Shown here in pieces: positions 17,332 through 25,710 of a stretch of DNA of 64,000 nt. This DNA comes from Myxococcales bacterium (GTDB lineage: Bacteria > Myxococcota > Myxococcia > Myxococcales > Myxococcaceae): contig JAUXRI010000107.1 of the NCBI GenBank assembly GCA_030681895.1, forward strand, positions 1 to 64,000, in the 5' to 3' direction. A model generated the notes under the pieces. It made no database searches and was not told where the DNA came from. It saw only the letters and a list, made by a program, of their open reading frames with translations. The position numbers and the translations under genes were made by a program. How positions within the stretch are numbered: position 1 is the first letter of the stretch; each line of letters starts with the position of its first letter.

Positions 17332-18390
17332 CTACTTGAGGACGACGGGAGGCGCAGACCCGGTCACGGCGTCGACCCACCCACTCCGCAGCTGTTTGGG
17401 GTGGTCGCCCAGGGAGAGGAACGCGCCTCCGGTGCTCTTGTTCGGGTTCACCGGCGTGATGGGGAAGGCCCAGCCGCGGGTGAGGCCGTCTTTCTTCGGC
17501 TGCGGGAGCTTGAAGTGGGCCGCGTACTCGGCAGCGTTCAGGTCCTTCCCGTCGACGCGGACCGTTCTCGTGCGGGCCTCGACGACGCCGTCCGGTCGGA
17601 GCACGACGTCGCCGCTCCAGGCCTTGTTCGAGGGCAGCTTCGCGCCAGCGTCGATGCTCACGTTGGCATCGGAGTTGGCGGTGGTGCTCCCGACGTGCGC
17701 CACCCAGTGTTGCTTCGACAGGCTGAACTGCGTGTTCGAGTCGAAGTTCGCGCCGCGGCCTTTGAGGTCGGCCACCAGCCCGGCGAGCTGCGCTGGGTTG
17801 AGGCCGTCATCTTTTTCTTTCGGCTCCGCGAACCGGCGCCCGACGCCGTAGGCGACCTGCTGCAGGACGAAGACGTCGTTCATGCTCGGCGCGTTGTTTT
17901 CGAGGTGCGTGAGCGCGGTGTCGATGGCCTTCGTGTCGAGTGACGGAGGGAGCTTCACGTCGGCCGCTCCCATCGCAGAGCGGAGCGCCTGGGCGTTGGC
18001 CTTCGCCGCCTCGGGCGAAGTCGAATTGAGGATGAGGGCGTTCACGGCCGCCGCGCCCGCGCAGATGCGATCGGCGTTGTCGATCTTCGGGTCAGCGCTG
18101 ATTTCGTTCACCTGCGAGGCCTCGGTCGCGAGCCGTCTGCGGCCTTCGAAGGTGCTCAGGTCGCGTTGCTCGTCGGGGGCGATCTCTTTCTGGGTCGCTG
18201 GTGCGAGCGCCGGCGTCGACTGGCCCGCAGCGACCCCAGCCTGGGGTCTGGGTTTCGCGGCGCCGGTGGCGAGCCAGCCCTGTGTGCCTTTGACCTGGTC
18301 GACGGCGACGGTCGGCTTCGGCTCGGGCGAGCGCTCCACCCTCGGAGTGGCGATGGGTCCGACGCGGGTCGAGGAGACAGGGGGCGGCAT
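17332..18390 (-). CDS. Uncharacterised protein with Cys/His pair, possible papain-like fold
   Basis: 352 residues from the ATG at 18390, which has GGAG 6 bases upstream. Residues 1-75 are Pro/Ala-rich and disordered in look. From ~80 the sequence is folded: DNADRICAGAAAVNALIL holds the only Cys seen (Cys110), at the start of a helix, and SKQHWVAHVGS holds two His (228, 232). A lone Cys at a helix start with a later His in a beta strand is the layout of papain-like peptidases and transglutaminases, but I cannot place it in a family. No signal peptide. Its 3' end lies 51 bases upstream of the neighbouring lipoprotein start (17280), same strand. Confidence 0.6.
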   Translation of the reverse strand: MPPPVSSTRVGPIATPRVERSPEPKPTVAVDQVKGTQGWLATGAAKPRPQAGVAAGQSTPALAPATQKEIAPDEQRDLSTFEGRRRLATEASQVNEISADPKIDNADRICAGAAAVNALILNSTSPEAAKANAQALRSAMGAADVKLPPSLDTKAIDTALTHLENNAPSMNDVFVLQQVAYGVGRRFAEPKEKDDGLNPAQLAGLVADLKGRGANFDSNTQFSLSKQHWVAHVGSTTANSDANVSIDAGAKLPSNKAWSGDVVLRPDGVVEARTRTVRVDGKDLNAAEYAAHFKLPQPKKDGLTRGWAFPITPVNPNKSTGGAFLSLGDHPKQLRSGWVDAVTGSAPPVVLK

Positions 18391-18766
18391 GGCGGGCTCC
18401 GAAGTGGAAGGCGACTTCAGCAGAGACTCGCGAGCCACGCGCGGTGGGACATGCCCGTACCTTGAAGGCGCGCGGCTGTTGCCTGCCGGCATGCCGAGGT
18501 GCTCATTCCTGGCAGGGCGTGGGCGCCCAGGGAAACCCGTCTCACGACGTACGGCTCGCCGTCGGGACAAGCCCAGGCCAGCACTCGACGTCCGCGGCTG
18601 TATCAATCTGTCGGCTGGGCACATGGACTCGCTGCTGCGCCGGTGAGGCTGTTGTCGCGGAGAACAGGACCGAAGCGCGATGCGGGCGAGGTGCCGAGCC
18701 GACAAACACCTCGCTTCCCCGAGGTCTTGTGTTGCTTGCACCGGGCGGTGCGCCCAGATTCGCGCG
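18391..18766. other. 376-bp divergent intergenic region
   Basis: Separates the minus-strand gene starting at 18390 from the histidine kinase. It should contain both promoters. I see no convincing coding sequence, clear -10/-35 pair or long inverted repeat; only a short ACCTC/GAGGT dyad near 18705-18722. Confidence 0.4.
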
Positions 18767-20668
18767 GTGACCTCTCGCACACCGCTGCAGCAGGCGCAGA
18801 CGCTCCAGCTCTTCGACACGCTGATGGGGAGTGGGCCACTGGGTTTCGTGTTCCTCGATCGAGACCTGCGGTTCGTGCTCATCAACGAGGCGCACGCCGA
18901 AAAGAACGGTTTCTCGGTAGCGGCGCACCTCGGGCGAACCGTGGGGGAGCTCCACCCCACGCTGGAGGCGACCCTTCGAGCCGTGACCGAGCGCATCCTC
19001 GCGACCGGCCAGCCGGTGCTCGATCACGAGTTCACGGGCGAGACGCCGCGCGCTCCCGGCGTCACGCGCACCTGGAGTGAGAGCTGGTACCCGGTGCCCG
19101 ACGAGCGCGGTGAGATCATCGGCTTTGGCGCGGTGGTGGTGGACATCACCGAGCGCAAACACGCCGAGACGGCGCTGCAGCTCAGCAATCACCGCTTCGA
19201 GCTCGCCGTGAAGGCCTCGAAAGCGGTGCTCTGGCAGCAGGACCTGCAGATGCGCTTCATCTGGCTGCACAACCCGGCGCCAGGCATCGATGCCGCAGAC
19301 CCCGTCGGAAAACGGGATGAGGACTTGCTGGAGCGCGCTGAGGACGCGGCTGTGATTGTCGGCATGAAGCGCGAGGTGATGCGCACCGGCGTCGGCATGC
19401 GGCGGGAGTTCTTCCCTCAGATTCAGGGCGTGGTGCGGAGCTTCGAGGTGCTGATGGAGCCCTTGCTCGATGACGCCGGCCACGTCACCGGCCACACCGG
19501 TGCGGCCATCGACATCACCGAGCGCAAGAACGCCGAAGCCGCGCAACGTGAAACCGACCGCAACTATCGGGCCCTGGCGGAAGCCAGTTCAGAGATCCCC
19601 TACCGCTTCTCAGCCGACTGGTCGACGCTGCAGCCGCTGGACGGACGCGGGCTTCTGGCGAGTTCAGCCCGCCCACTCGCGAACTGGGCGTGGATGGATC
19701 GGTACGTGCCCCAGGACGAGCATGCGCGCTTGAAGCAGTTGGTGAGCGATGCGGCCGTGCGGAAGTGTCTCTTTGAGATGGAGCATCGCTTCCTGCGCCC
19801 CGACGGCTCGACCGGCTGGGTGCGTTCGCGCGCGGTGCCCATTCTTGATGAGCACCAGGGTCTGGTCGCATGGTTTGGCGTTGTCAGTGACATCACCGAG
19901 CGCAAACAAACCGAGCTGATGCTGATCGAGGCCACGGCCGTCGCGGAAAAGGCCAACCGCGCAAAGTCGGAGTTTCTCTCCAACATGAGCCACGAATTGC
20001 GGACGCCGCTCCACGCGATTCTCGGTTTCGCCCAGCTCATGGAGCTCGTTTCGCCGGCTCCGACGCCCACTCAGAGCAAGAACCTCGCGCAGATCGTCAA
20101 GGGTGGCTGGTACCTGCTGAATCTCATCAATGAGCTCCTCGATCTTGCGCAGATCGAGTCAGGAAAATTGCCCGTGACGCTCGAGGCAGTCTCGCTCGCC
20201 GAAGTCATGCTGGAATGTCAGGCCCTGATTGAGCCGCAAGCAAACAAGCGCGGAATCGGCGTGACCTTCCCTTCCTTCGCGCTCCTCGGCACTGCCTACG
20301 CGGACCGCACCCGGGTCAAACAGGTGATGATCAACTTCCTCTCCAACGCCATCAAGTACAACAAGGCCGAAGGCGCGGTGACCGTCGACTATGCGCTGAG
20401 TGGGCCTGAGGCCATTCGTGTCAGCGTCCGGGACACGGGTGAAGGCCTGGCCCCGGAGAAGGTCGCGCAGCTGTTCCAACCCTTCAACCGGCTCGGCAGG
20501 GAAGGCGGTGGGGAGGAGGGGACAGGCATTGGCCTGGTGATGAGCAAGCGCCTCGTCGAGTTGATGGGTGGGTCCATCGGGGCCGAGAGCACGGTCGGGG
20601 TTGGGAGCGTGTTCTGGTTTGAGTTGAAGTGGGCGCCCGCGGCGGGTCAGGCAGTGTTGCCCGTGTGA
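18767..20668 (+). CDS. Soluble three-PAS sensor histidine kinase
   Basis: 633 residues from the GTG at 18767; the frame is open earlier without coding character. Three PAS/PAC modules lie at about residues 15-130, 145-252 and 270-380, each ending in a variant of V/A-x-DITERK. The HisKA domain follows with phospho-acceptor His409 (SNMSHELRTPLHAILGF), then HATPase_c: N-box NFLSNAIKYN, G1 VRDTGEGL, F-box LFQPFNRLG, G2 GTGIGLVMSKRL. There is no membrane segment and no receiver domain, so it senses a cytoplasmic signal and must pass phosphate to a regulator encoded elsewhere. It is convergent with the channel gene. Confidence 0.92.
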   Translation: MTSRTPLQQAQTLQLFDTLMGSGPLGFVFLDRDLRFVLINEAHAEKNGFSVAAHLGRTVGELHPTLEATLRAVTERILATGQPVLDHEFTGETPRAPGVTRTWSESWYPVPDERGEIIGFGAVVVDITERKHAETALQLSNHRFELAVKASKAVLWQQDLQMRFIWLHNPAPGIDAADPVGKRDEDLLERAEDAAVIVGMKREVMRTGVGMRREFFPQIQGVVRSFEVLMEPLLDDAGHVTGHTGAAIDITERKNAEAAQRETDRNYRALAEASSEIPYRFSADWSTLQPLDGRGLLASSARPLANWAWMDRYVPQDEHARLKQLVSDAAVRKCLFEMEHRFLRPDGSTGWVRSRAVPILDEHQGLVAWFGVVSDITERKQTELMLIEATAVAEKANRAKSEFLSNMSHELRTPLHAILGFAQLMELVSPAPTPTQSKNLAQIVKGGWYLLNLINELLDLAQIESGKLPVTLEAVSLAEVMLECQALIEPQANKRGIGVTFPSFALLGTAYADRTRVKQVMINFLSNAIKYNKAEGAVTVDYALSGPEAIRVSVRDTGEGLAPEKVAQLFQPFNRLGREGGGEEGTGIGLVMSKRLVELMGGSIGAESTVGVGSVFWFELKWAPAAGQAVLPV

Positions 20669-20744
20669 CGGCGAGCTGACGTCAGAAGCGAGGCTCCGCA
20701 CGTCACGTGCCCGCGGTTCGAAGCAACGGTGCGGCGCGGTACGT

Positions 20745-22886
20745 TCAGGCCTTCGGCTTGGTGGGCAGCGGCGGGCGCGGCATGGTGCTCGGCCCTTCGA
20801 CGCGCGGCCCTGCAGAGACGGGCTTCGCGTCCGGCGGCTTCGGCCCCTCCGGCGGCAACAGGCCAGAGCGCTGAGGCCCTGGCGTGTGCGTCTCGGGCGG
20901 CGTCTTCGGCTCGACGGCGAGCGGCGCGACCAGCGGCTCCGACAACGAGCCACCACGCGAGTCACCGGCCGCTTCACTGTCGTCTTCGGCGATGACGATG
21001 ACGCGGTCTTCTTCCGCAAAGACGATGGCCTCACCCTGCTTCGGGTTGATGAGCGGCGTGCCACCCAGCTTCGAATACCCGATGGCGACTTCTCCGCGCT
21101 GCCGCGCCACCTTCTGCACCGTCAGCCACTGCGTCGTGTAGCCGAGCAGCGCGTAACAGGCCGCGCGCTTCAAATAGACTTCGTTGCCATCGGAGTCGAA
21201 CAGGTCGGCGAAGACGGCGTTGAGCTCGCGGCGCTCCGACACCTGGGCCAGCAGCATCGACGTCATCTCGGCCGACACCACGAAGTCGGCGCCGTAGTCC
21301 TGCTCGAGCAGGTCCTTCGTCCGCGTGTCGAGAATCTCGGAGATGATGCGCGGCCGCTTGTCCTTGAAGGCGTGGAAGAGGTCTCGCAGCAGCAGCACGC
21401 TGATGACGGTGCGCGCGTCTGCCTCGTCGGCCGGCCGGCTGGTGTCGGCCACCACCATCGCCACCATGAAGTCCGGAGACACCACGCGCTTGAGGGCGTC
21501 GGGTGACGTCGGGTCGCCTTCGACGTGCTTGAGCTTGAGGCTCTTGAGGCTGCCGACCTCGTGCTTGATGAACTCGGTGAAGACTTCCTTGTTCTGCCCC
21601 GGCATCAGCCAGGCCTCGCTGCCCGGCAGCACGTAGTTGTCGAACTCGCGGAGCATGTCGCCCAGCTTGGGGCTCATGCCGCAGATGAGCATTCGTTCGG
21701 GCTTGCGGGCCATCGGCGTCGCGCCCGAGAAGCCCTCGGGAATCACCGGCTCGTGCGTCGCGGTGAGCGAGAAGCTGTCGTCGTCTTCGGCGATGACGAG
21801 CAGCTCGTCGCCTTCGCGCAGCGTGTAGTCGTCGGGCGGGTTCAACGTGCACACGGCCGGCCGACCCTGGGAGACGCGGCGAACGCCCACCACCACCGCG
21901 TCCTTCATCATCCACTGCGCGTCGCGAAAGTCTTTGCCCGCGAGCGGACCGACTGGCGAGAAGTAGAACTCGCTGCCCTCGTAGGTGAGCAGGTCGCGGT
22001 ACACGGCCGCGAGCCCGTTCTGCCGCGCCGTCTGCACCATCATGCGCGAGAGCGTCTCGGCCATCGCCACCACCTCGACCCCGCCCGCGCCCAGCTGCTC
22101 CACCACCGCGCGGCGCGACGAGTCGAGCAGCTCGACGACGACGTGGTTCTTCGTCATCGCTCCGGGAATGCGGCGCAGCGCGAGCAGCGTCTTGATGGCC
22201 GCCATGTCTTGCGCGTCGTCGCCTTCGGCCGCGTCGTCGGCGAGCACGATGATGCTGCGGGCGCGCGCGGCGCCCACCTTGCGCAGGTCGTGCACCGAGA
22301 AGGGGCTGCCCTGCCGCACCACCACGCGCGTCGGGCCCATGTCCTCCATGCGCTCCTTCACCGTGTTCTCGACCTCTTCTTTGTCGGTCTCGGACAGGAT
22401 GACGATGCTCGCGCTCGAGCGGTTCGAGTTCGCCTCGCGCAGCTCCCGCAGAATCGCGAAGACCTTCTCGTTGTACCCGAGGATGAGCGTGTGCCCTGCG
22501 TCGATGACGGGGCTGCGGCCCTTGCGCAGGTCTTCAATCTTGTCGCCGATGGTGCTCGAGACGAGGCCGATGAGCAGGGCCACCACGAAGACACCGCTCA
22601 ACGTCGACATCGTGGCGACGAAGCGCACCAGCGTGCCCTTGTCGTCGCCCATGGTGCCGGCGTCGGCGACGCGCGTCATCGCCCACCACATCGCCTCGAA
22701 GAGGTCGAACGTGTCGGTCGGGTCTTCTGGCGGCGGCATCACCACCTTCGCGAGCGCGGCGCACGTCAGCACCAGCAGGAACGAGAGGCCGAAGAGGCCC
22801 ACGAAGCGGGCGACGGGGCTCCACGAGAGGAAGCGGTCGACCTGGTAGCGAACTTTGTCCCCGAACGACGGTGCGTCATCAGCCAT
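20745..22886 (-). CDS. CASTOR/POLLUX-like RCK ion channel
   Basis: 713 residues. One membrane helix at ~26-48, a pore loop (MTRVADAGTMGDD, ~70-82) and a second helix (~90-112) are followed by two RCK/TrkA_N-like domains beginning HTLILGYNEKVFAIL (~131) and RMLICGMSPKLGDML (~400), then a Pro-rich tail. This order and the ADAG pore signature match the CASTOR/POLLUX channel family, known in plants as nuclear-envelope Ca2+/K+ channels and present in bacteria with little study. Four subunits should form a gated cation pore, with RCK domains binding ions or nucleotides. It lies downstream of a membrane-anchored protein and a CorA transporter on the same strand. Confidence 0.85.
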   Translation of the reverse strand: MADDAPSFGDKVRYQVDRFLSWSPVARFVGLFGLSFLLVLTCAALAKVVMPPPEDPTDTFDLFEAMWWAMTRVADAGTMGDDKGTLVRFVATMSTLSGVFVVALLIGLVSSTIGDKIEDLRKGRSPVIDAGHTLILGYNEKVFAILRELREANSNRSSASIVILSETDKEEVENTVKERMEDMGPTRVVVRQGSPFSVHDLRKVGAARARSIIVLADDAAEGDDAQDMAAIKTLLALRRIPGAMTKNHVVVELLDSSRRAVVEQLGAGGVEVVAMAETLSRMMVQTARQNGLAAVYRDLLTYEGSEFYFSPVGPLAGKDFRDAQWMMKDAVVVGVRRVSQGRPAVCTLNPPDDYTLREGDELLVIAEDDDSFSLTATHEPVIPEGFSGATPMARKPERMLICGMSPKLGDMLREFDNYVLPGSEAWLMPGQNKEVFTEFIKHEVGSLKSLKLKHVEGDPTSPDALKRVVSPDFMVAMVVADTSRPADEADARTVISVLLLRDLFHAFKDKRPRIISEILDTRTKDLLEQDYGADFVVSAEMTSMLLAQVSERRELNAVFADLFDSDGNEVYLKRAACYALLGYTTQWLTVQKVARQRGEVAIGYSKLGGTPLINPKQGEAIVFAEEDRVIVIAEDDSEAAGDSRGGSLSEPLVAPLAVEPKTPPETHTPGPQRSGLLPPEGPKPPDAKPVSAGPRVEGPSTMPRPPLPTKPKA

Positions 22887-22936
22887 AGGGCGCGGACCGT
22901 AGCACCGGCCTTTTCACGCGCCTCATGCAACGCGCC

Positions 22937-24253
22937 TCAGCGCGCAGGAGCCTTCGTTCGCCACCGCTCGGCCGCCTGCCGGTCGGCCTCGAGGCCGCGG
23001 TCCCGGAAGCGCCGCGCATAGAGGTCGGCGAGCACCGCGCTGCAGTCGGCCGAGAGCCGGGAGTTGGCGGTGGCGCAGATGGTGGCCTCGGTGATGGCGT
23101 CGTCGATGCGGTCCTGCAGGCGAAGGTCGATGATGCGGCGAATCAGCTCGCTCTCCTGGTCGGCAGGTCTGACGGGCTCCGCGCGGACCTGCTCGTACGT
23201 GTGGGTGGCGCTGATCATCATCCGGGCCTGCTCGCGGAAGTCGCGGCAGATGATGCCGAACTGGCCGCCCTTCGACGCGCAGTCGTTGGTGAGCGTCTCG
23301 AGCGGCCTCGCGAGGCCCTTCGCTTCGTACTGGCTCGCCTGCTCGACGAAGCGCATCAGCGCGCGGGTGTCCTCGACGCTCGATGGGCTCAGAAACGACG
23401 CGTCGCGCGCGAACTCGTTCTCGAAGAGGAAGCGGGCCTGCTCCCGGAGCCGCACGGCGTTCGGCTCGTCGACGAGGCGCGCCCATTGTTTCGCGCGATA
23501 GACGTCGAACTCGTCGTTGGAGCGCTCGGCGAGGTCCTGAGCGAGGCGGGTCACCTCTTGAACGCACGGGCGCGGCTGCGCGTAGCCGACGACGCAGGCT
23601 TCACCGAGGGCGAGCGCGAGGCCGGTCGAGCCTCCGGCCCGCAGCGCGGCGACGTGCACGGCCGTCTCGTTCGCCGGGAGCTTCTCGAGCAGCGCCTGCG
23701 TGATGGCCGACGGGTCTTCCTTCACCGGCGCCATGGGGCTGACAGCGATGGGCCTGGGCTCGGGGAGAGGCTCCTTCGTCCTGAACACCGACAGCCCGCC
23801 GGCCAACGAAGCGGCGACGGCCGCGATGACGGCCACCGTCACGCCGACGCGACGCCAGCTCACCAGCGGGCGAAGGCGCCGCACCTCTTCACGGGACGCG
23901 GTGAGGTCGTCAGGGTCGAGCTGCAGGGCCCACGGGTACCCGATGCGCAACACCGTCTCGACCGCGACACCACGCAGCGAGCGGCCCTCGAGCGTCGAAG
24001 AGCCGAAGCGCTCGGACTCGAGCAGGTCGAGCAGCGCGCCGGCGACGCTCGCCCGCTCCTCGGCGGGGATGACGGTGGTCTCGAGCGCCTGCATGAAGCT
24101 CGCGGCGTGCAGCTCGAGCTCGGCGGGCGGCAGGTTGAGCCAGGTGTTCAGTTGCTGGGGCAGCCGCTCACGGTTCGGGTCTGCGACGTGTGAGTCGTCG
24201 ACTGGCGAGTCGTCGATGGGCGGCTGCGGCTGCTGGTGGACCTCGGTCGTCAC
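22937..24253 (-). CDS. Single-span membrane protein, paralogue of 42550-43725
   Basis: 438 residues from a GTG. A cytoplasmic N-domain of ~130 residues includes the phrase IGYPWALQLDPDDL just before one membrane helix (VGVTVAVIAAVAASLAGGL, ~137-156). The rest is helical with a few Cys (CVVGYAQPRPC, CATANSRLSADC) and should be periplasmic. The 391-residue protein at 42550-43725 has the same layout and the matching phrase LGYPWALYLKSED. Family not recognised. It lies 81 bases downstream of corA and 50 bases upstream of the channel gene, so the three may be co-transcribed. Confidence 0.7.
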   Translation of the reverse strand: MTTEVHQQPQPPIDDSPVDDSHVADPNRERLPQQLNTWLNLPPAELELHAASFMQALETTVIPAEERASVAGALLDLLESERFGSSTLEGRSLRGVAVETVLRIGYPWALQLDPDDLTASREEVRRLRPLVSWRRVGVTVAVIAAVAASLAGGLSVFRTKEPLPEPRPIAVSPMAPVKEDPSAITQALLEKLPANETAVHVAALRAGGSTGLALALGEACVVGYAQPRPCVQEVTRLAQDLAERSNDEFDVYRAKQWARLVDEPNAVRLREQARFLFENEFARDASFLSPSSVEDTRALMRFVEQASQYEAKGLARPLETLTNDCASKGGQFGIICRDFREQARMMISATHTYEQVRAEPVRPADQESELIRRIIDLRLQDRIDDAITEATICATANSRLSADCSAVLADLYARRFRDRGLEADRQAAERWRTKAPAR

Positions 24254-24334
24254 GACGTGCGCGAGCGTAGCGGGAGTTTCGTCGCAGCGTCAGTCAGCCA
24301 GGTGCGCCGGCCTGCCCTTTGAGTGAGCGCGACG

Positions 24335-25243
24335 CTACAGCCAGCGCTGCCGCCGGAAGAACAGCACCGCCACGCCGACCAGCGTGAGCGAGATGACGAT
24401 GGTGGCCTCGAACGCGCGTTCGTGGCCGCTGAAGGGCAACGTCACGTTCATGCCGAAGAAGCTCGCCACCGCGGTGGGGATGGCGAAGAGCAGTGTGAGC
24501 GAGGTGAGCACCTTCATCACCACGTTGAGGTTGTTGGAGATGATGGAGGCGAACGCGTCCATCATCTGCGAGAGGATGTTGGTCGAGACCTCGGCCATCA
24601 CCCTCGCCTGGCGGAACTCCACGAGCACGTCGTCGAGCAGCGCCAGCTCGGAGGGGGACTTGAGCAGCCGCTCGTCCTTCGCCAGCCGGTCCATCATGAT
24701 CTGGTTCGAGGCCAGCGCCGTCTCGAAGTGCACCAGGCCCTTCTGGTACGCGAGCAGGTCGAGCACCTCACGGTTGCGCAGCGAGCGCTCGAGCCGGGCC
24801 TCCACCTCGTCGACGCGGCGGTCGATGTCGCGCACGTCGAGGAGGTACCGCGAGGCGATTCGCGCCAGCAGCCTCAGGAACAGCAGGGTGGGTTGGGCGG
24901 GGTCGAGGTCTGCGGGGAGCGCCAGCCGGGCCAGCACGTCGTCGGGCGCGGGCACGATGGTGACGACCAGGCCCTCGAGCAACATCACCGCGAGCGGCAC
25001 CGTGCGGTACAGGCCTCCGGTCAGCCATGGGACACGCACGATGAGGAAGCTCGACCCGTTCTCGTGGTCGATGCGAGAGACCTCGTCGGGGTCGAGCGCG
25101 TGGGTGAGGAACTCGGCGGGAATGGCGAGCTCGTTGAGCAGCCGCGCGCGCTCCTCTGGGGTGGGGTCGACGACGTGCACCCACCGCGCGCCCGCGAGGG
25201 TGGTGGTGGGCTCGAGCGCGTGGTTGGACCAGGAGGAGAACAT
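24335..25243 (-). CDS. CorA-family divalent cation transporter
   Basis: 302 residues, within the usual CorA length. The N-terminal cytoplasmic alpha/beta domain is followed by long helices (~130-240) and two C-terminal membrane helices. The signature GMN is present at the end of the first (VASFFGMNVTLPFSG). CorA proteins are pentamers that carry Mg2+, sometimes Co2+ or Ni2+, into the cell. The start ATG lacks an obvious ribosome site. Upstream is a 467-bp region with unusual secondary structure that could be its leader. Confidence 0.9.
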   Translation of the reverse strand: MFSSWSNHALEPTTTLAGARWVHVVDPTPEERARLLNELAIPAEFLTHALDPDEVSRIDHENGSSFLIVRVPWLTGGLYRTVPLAVMLLEGLVVTIVPAPDDVLARLALPADLDPAQPTLLFLRLLARIASRYLLDVRDIDRRVDEVEARLERSLRNREVLDLLAYQKGLVHFETALASNQIMMDRLAKDERLLKSPSELALLDDVLVEFRQARVMAEVSTNILSQMMDAFASIISNNLNVVMKVLTSLTLLFAIPTAVASFFGMNVTLPFSGHERAFEATIVISLTLVGVAVLFFRRQRWL

Positions 25244-25710
25244 GACCGCGGCATAGCATCGCGTGCCCGGTGCGCCTGCTCGGTGCTCGTCGCGACGCTG
25301 GTGCCTGCGAGGCTCCGGTCGATCCGCTGAAGCTGATCAGGCTCTGATGAAGGCGGTCGTGAAGGTGCCTCCGAAGCACCGAGACGCGAGGGCCAGCTCG
25401 AATTGGCATCGGCTGCAAACGACGCGGCGCGGGGAGGGCGGTCGATTTCCAGGCGCTGTAAACCGGGTGACGCTTTTGCGGAAACCAGTCCACGTCACCT
25501 TGTGGTCGCTTTTCCGTCACCCTGTTTACAGTCCCCAGAAAAGCGACCAGCTCCCTCGACCCGTTCGGTCGAGTCGGTCACCCAAAGCCGGCCGCATTCT
25601 TCGCGACGACCGTCACCCGAGGCTTCGGAGCGCCCTCGACCAACCCTCGCGCTCGAGAGCAGCCGTTCTCCTCGCAGACCGCGGCCTGGCGTGTCTGGCT
25701 CGTCCCGACG
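25244..25710. other. 467-bp intergenic region with dense secondary structure
   Basis: Lies upstream of corA and downstream of the LRR gene, both on the minus strand. No coding sequence is supported. Bases 25456-25573 contain two interlocked inverted repeats and a hairpin; base composition there is more AT-rich (TTTT and AAAA runs) than the surroundings. Confidence 0.6.
25456..25573. repeat. Interlocked inverted repeats (A-B-A'-B') plus hairpin
   Basis: Arm A 25456-25472 (CTGTAAACCGGGTGACG) pairs with 25515-25531 with one mismatch in 17. Arm B 25503-25514 (TGGTCGCTTTTC) pairs perfectly with 25538-25549. Because B lies in the loop of A, and A' in the loop of B, the two can form a pseudoknot or alternative folds. 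A third hairpin, CTCGACC/GGTCGAG with a 5-base loop, sits at 25555-25573. Distance to the corA start is about 210 bases on the minus strand. Confidence 0.75.

Noticed and set aside
20677..20686. CTGACGTCAG palindrome between the histidine kinase and channel genes
   Set aside because: Ten-base palindromes are frequent by chance and the site lies between convergent genes.
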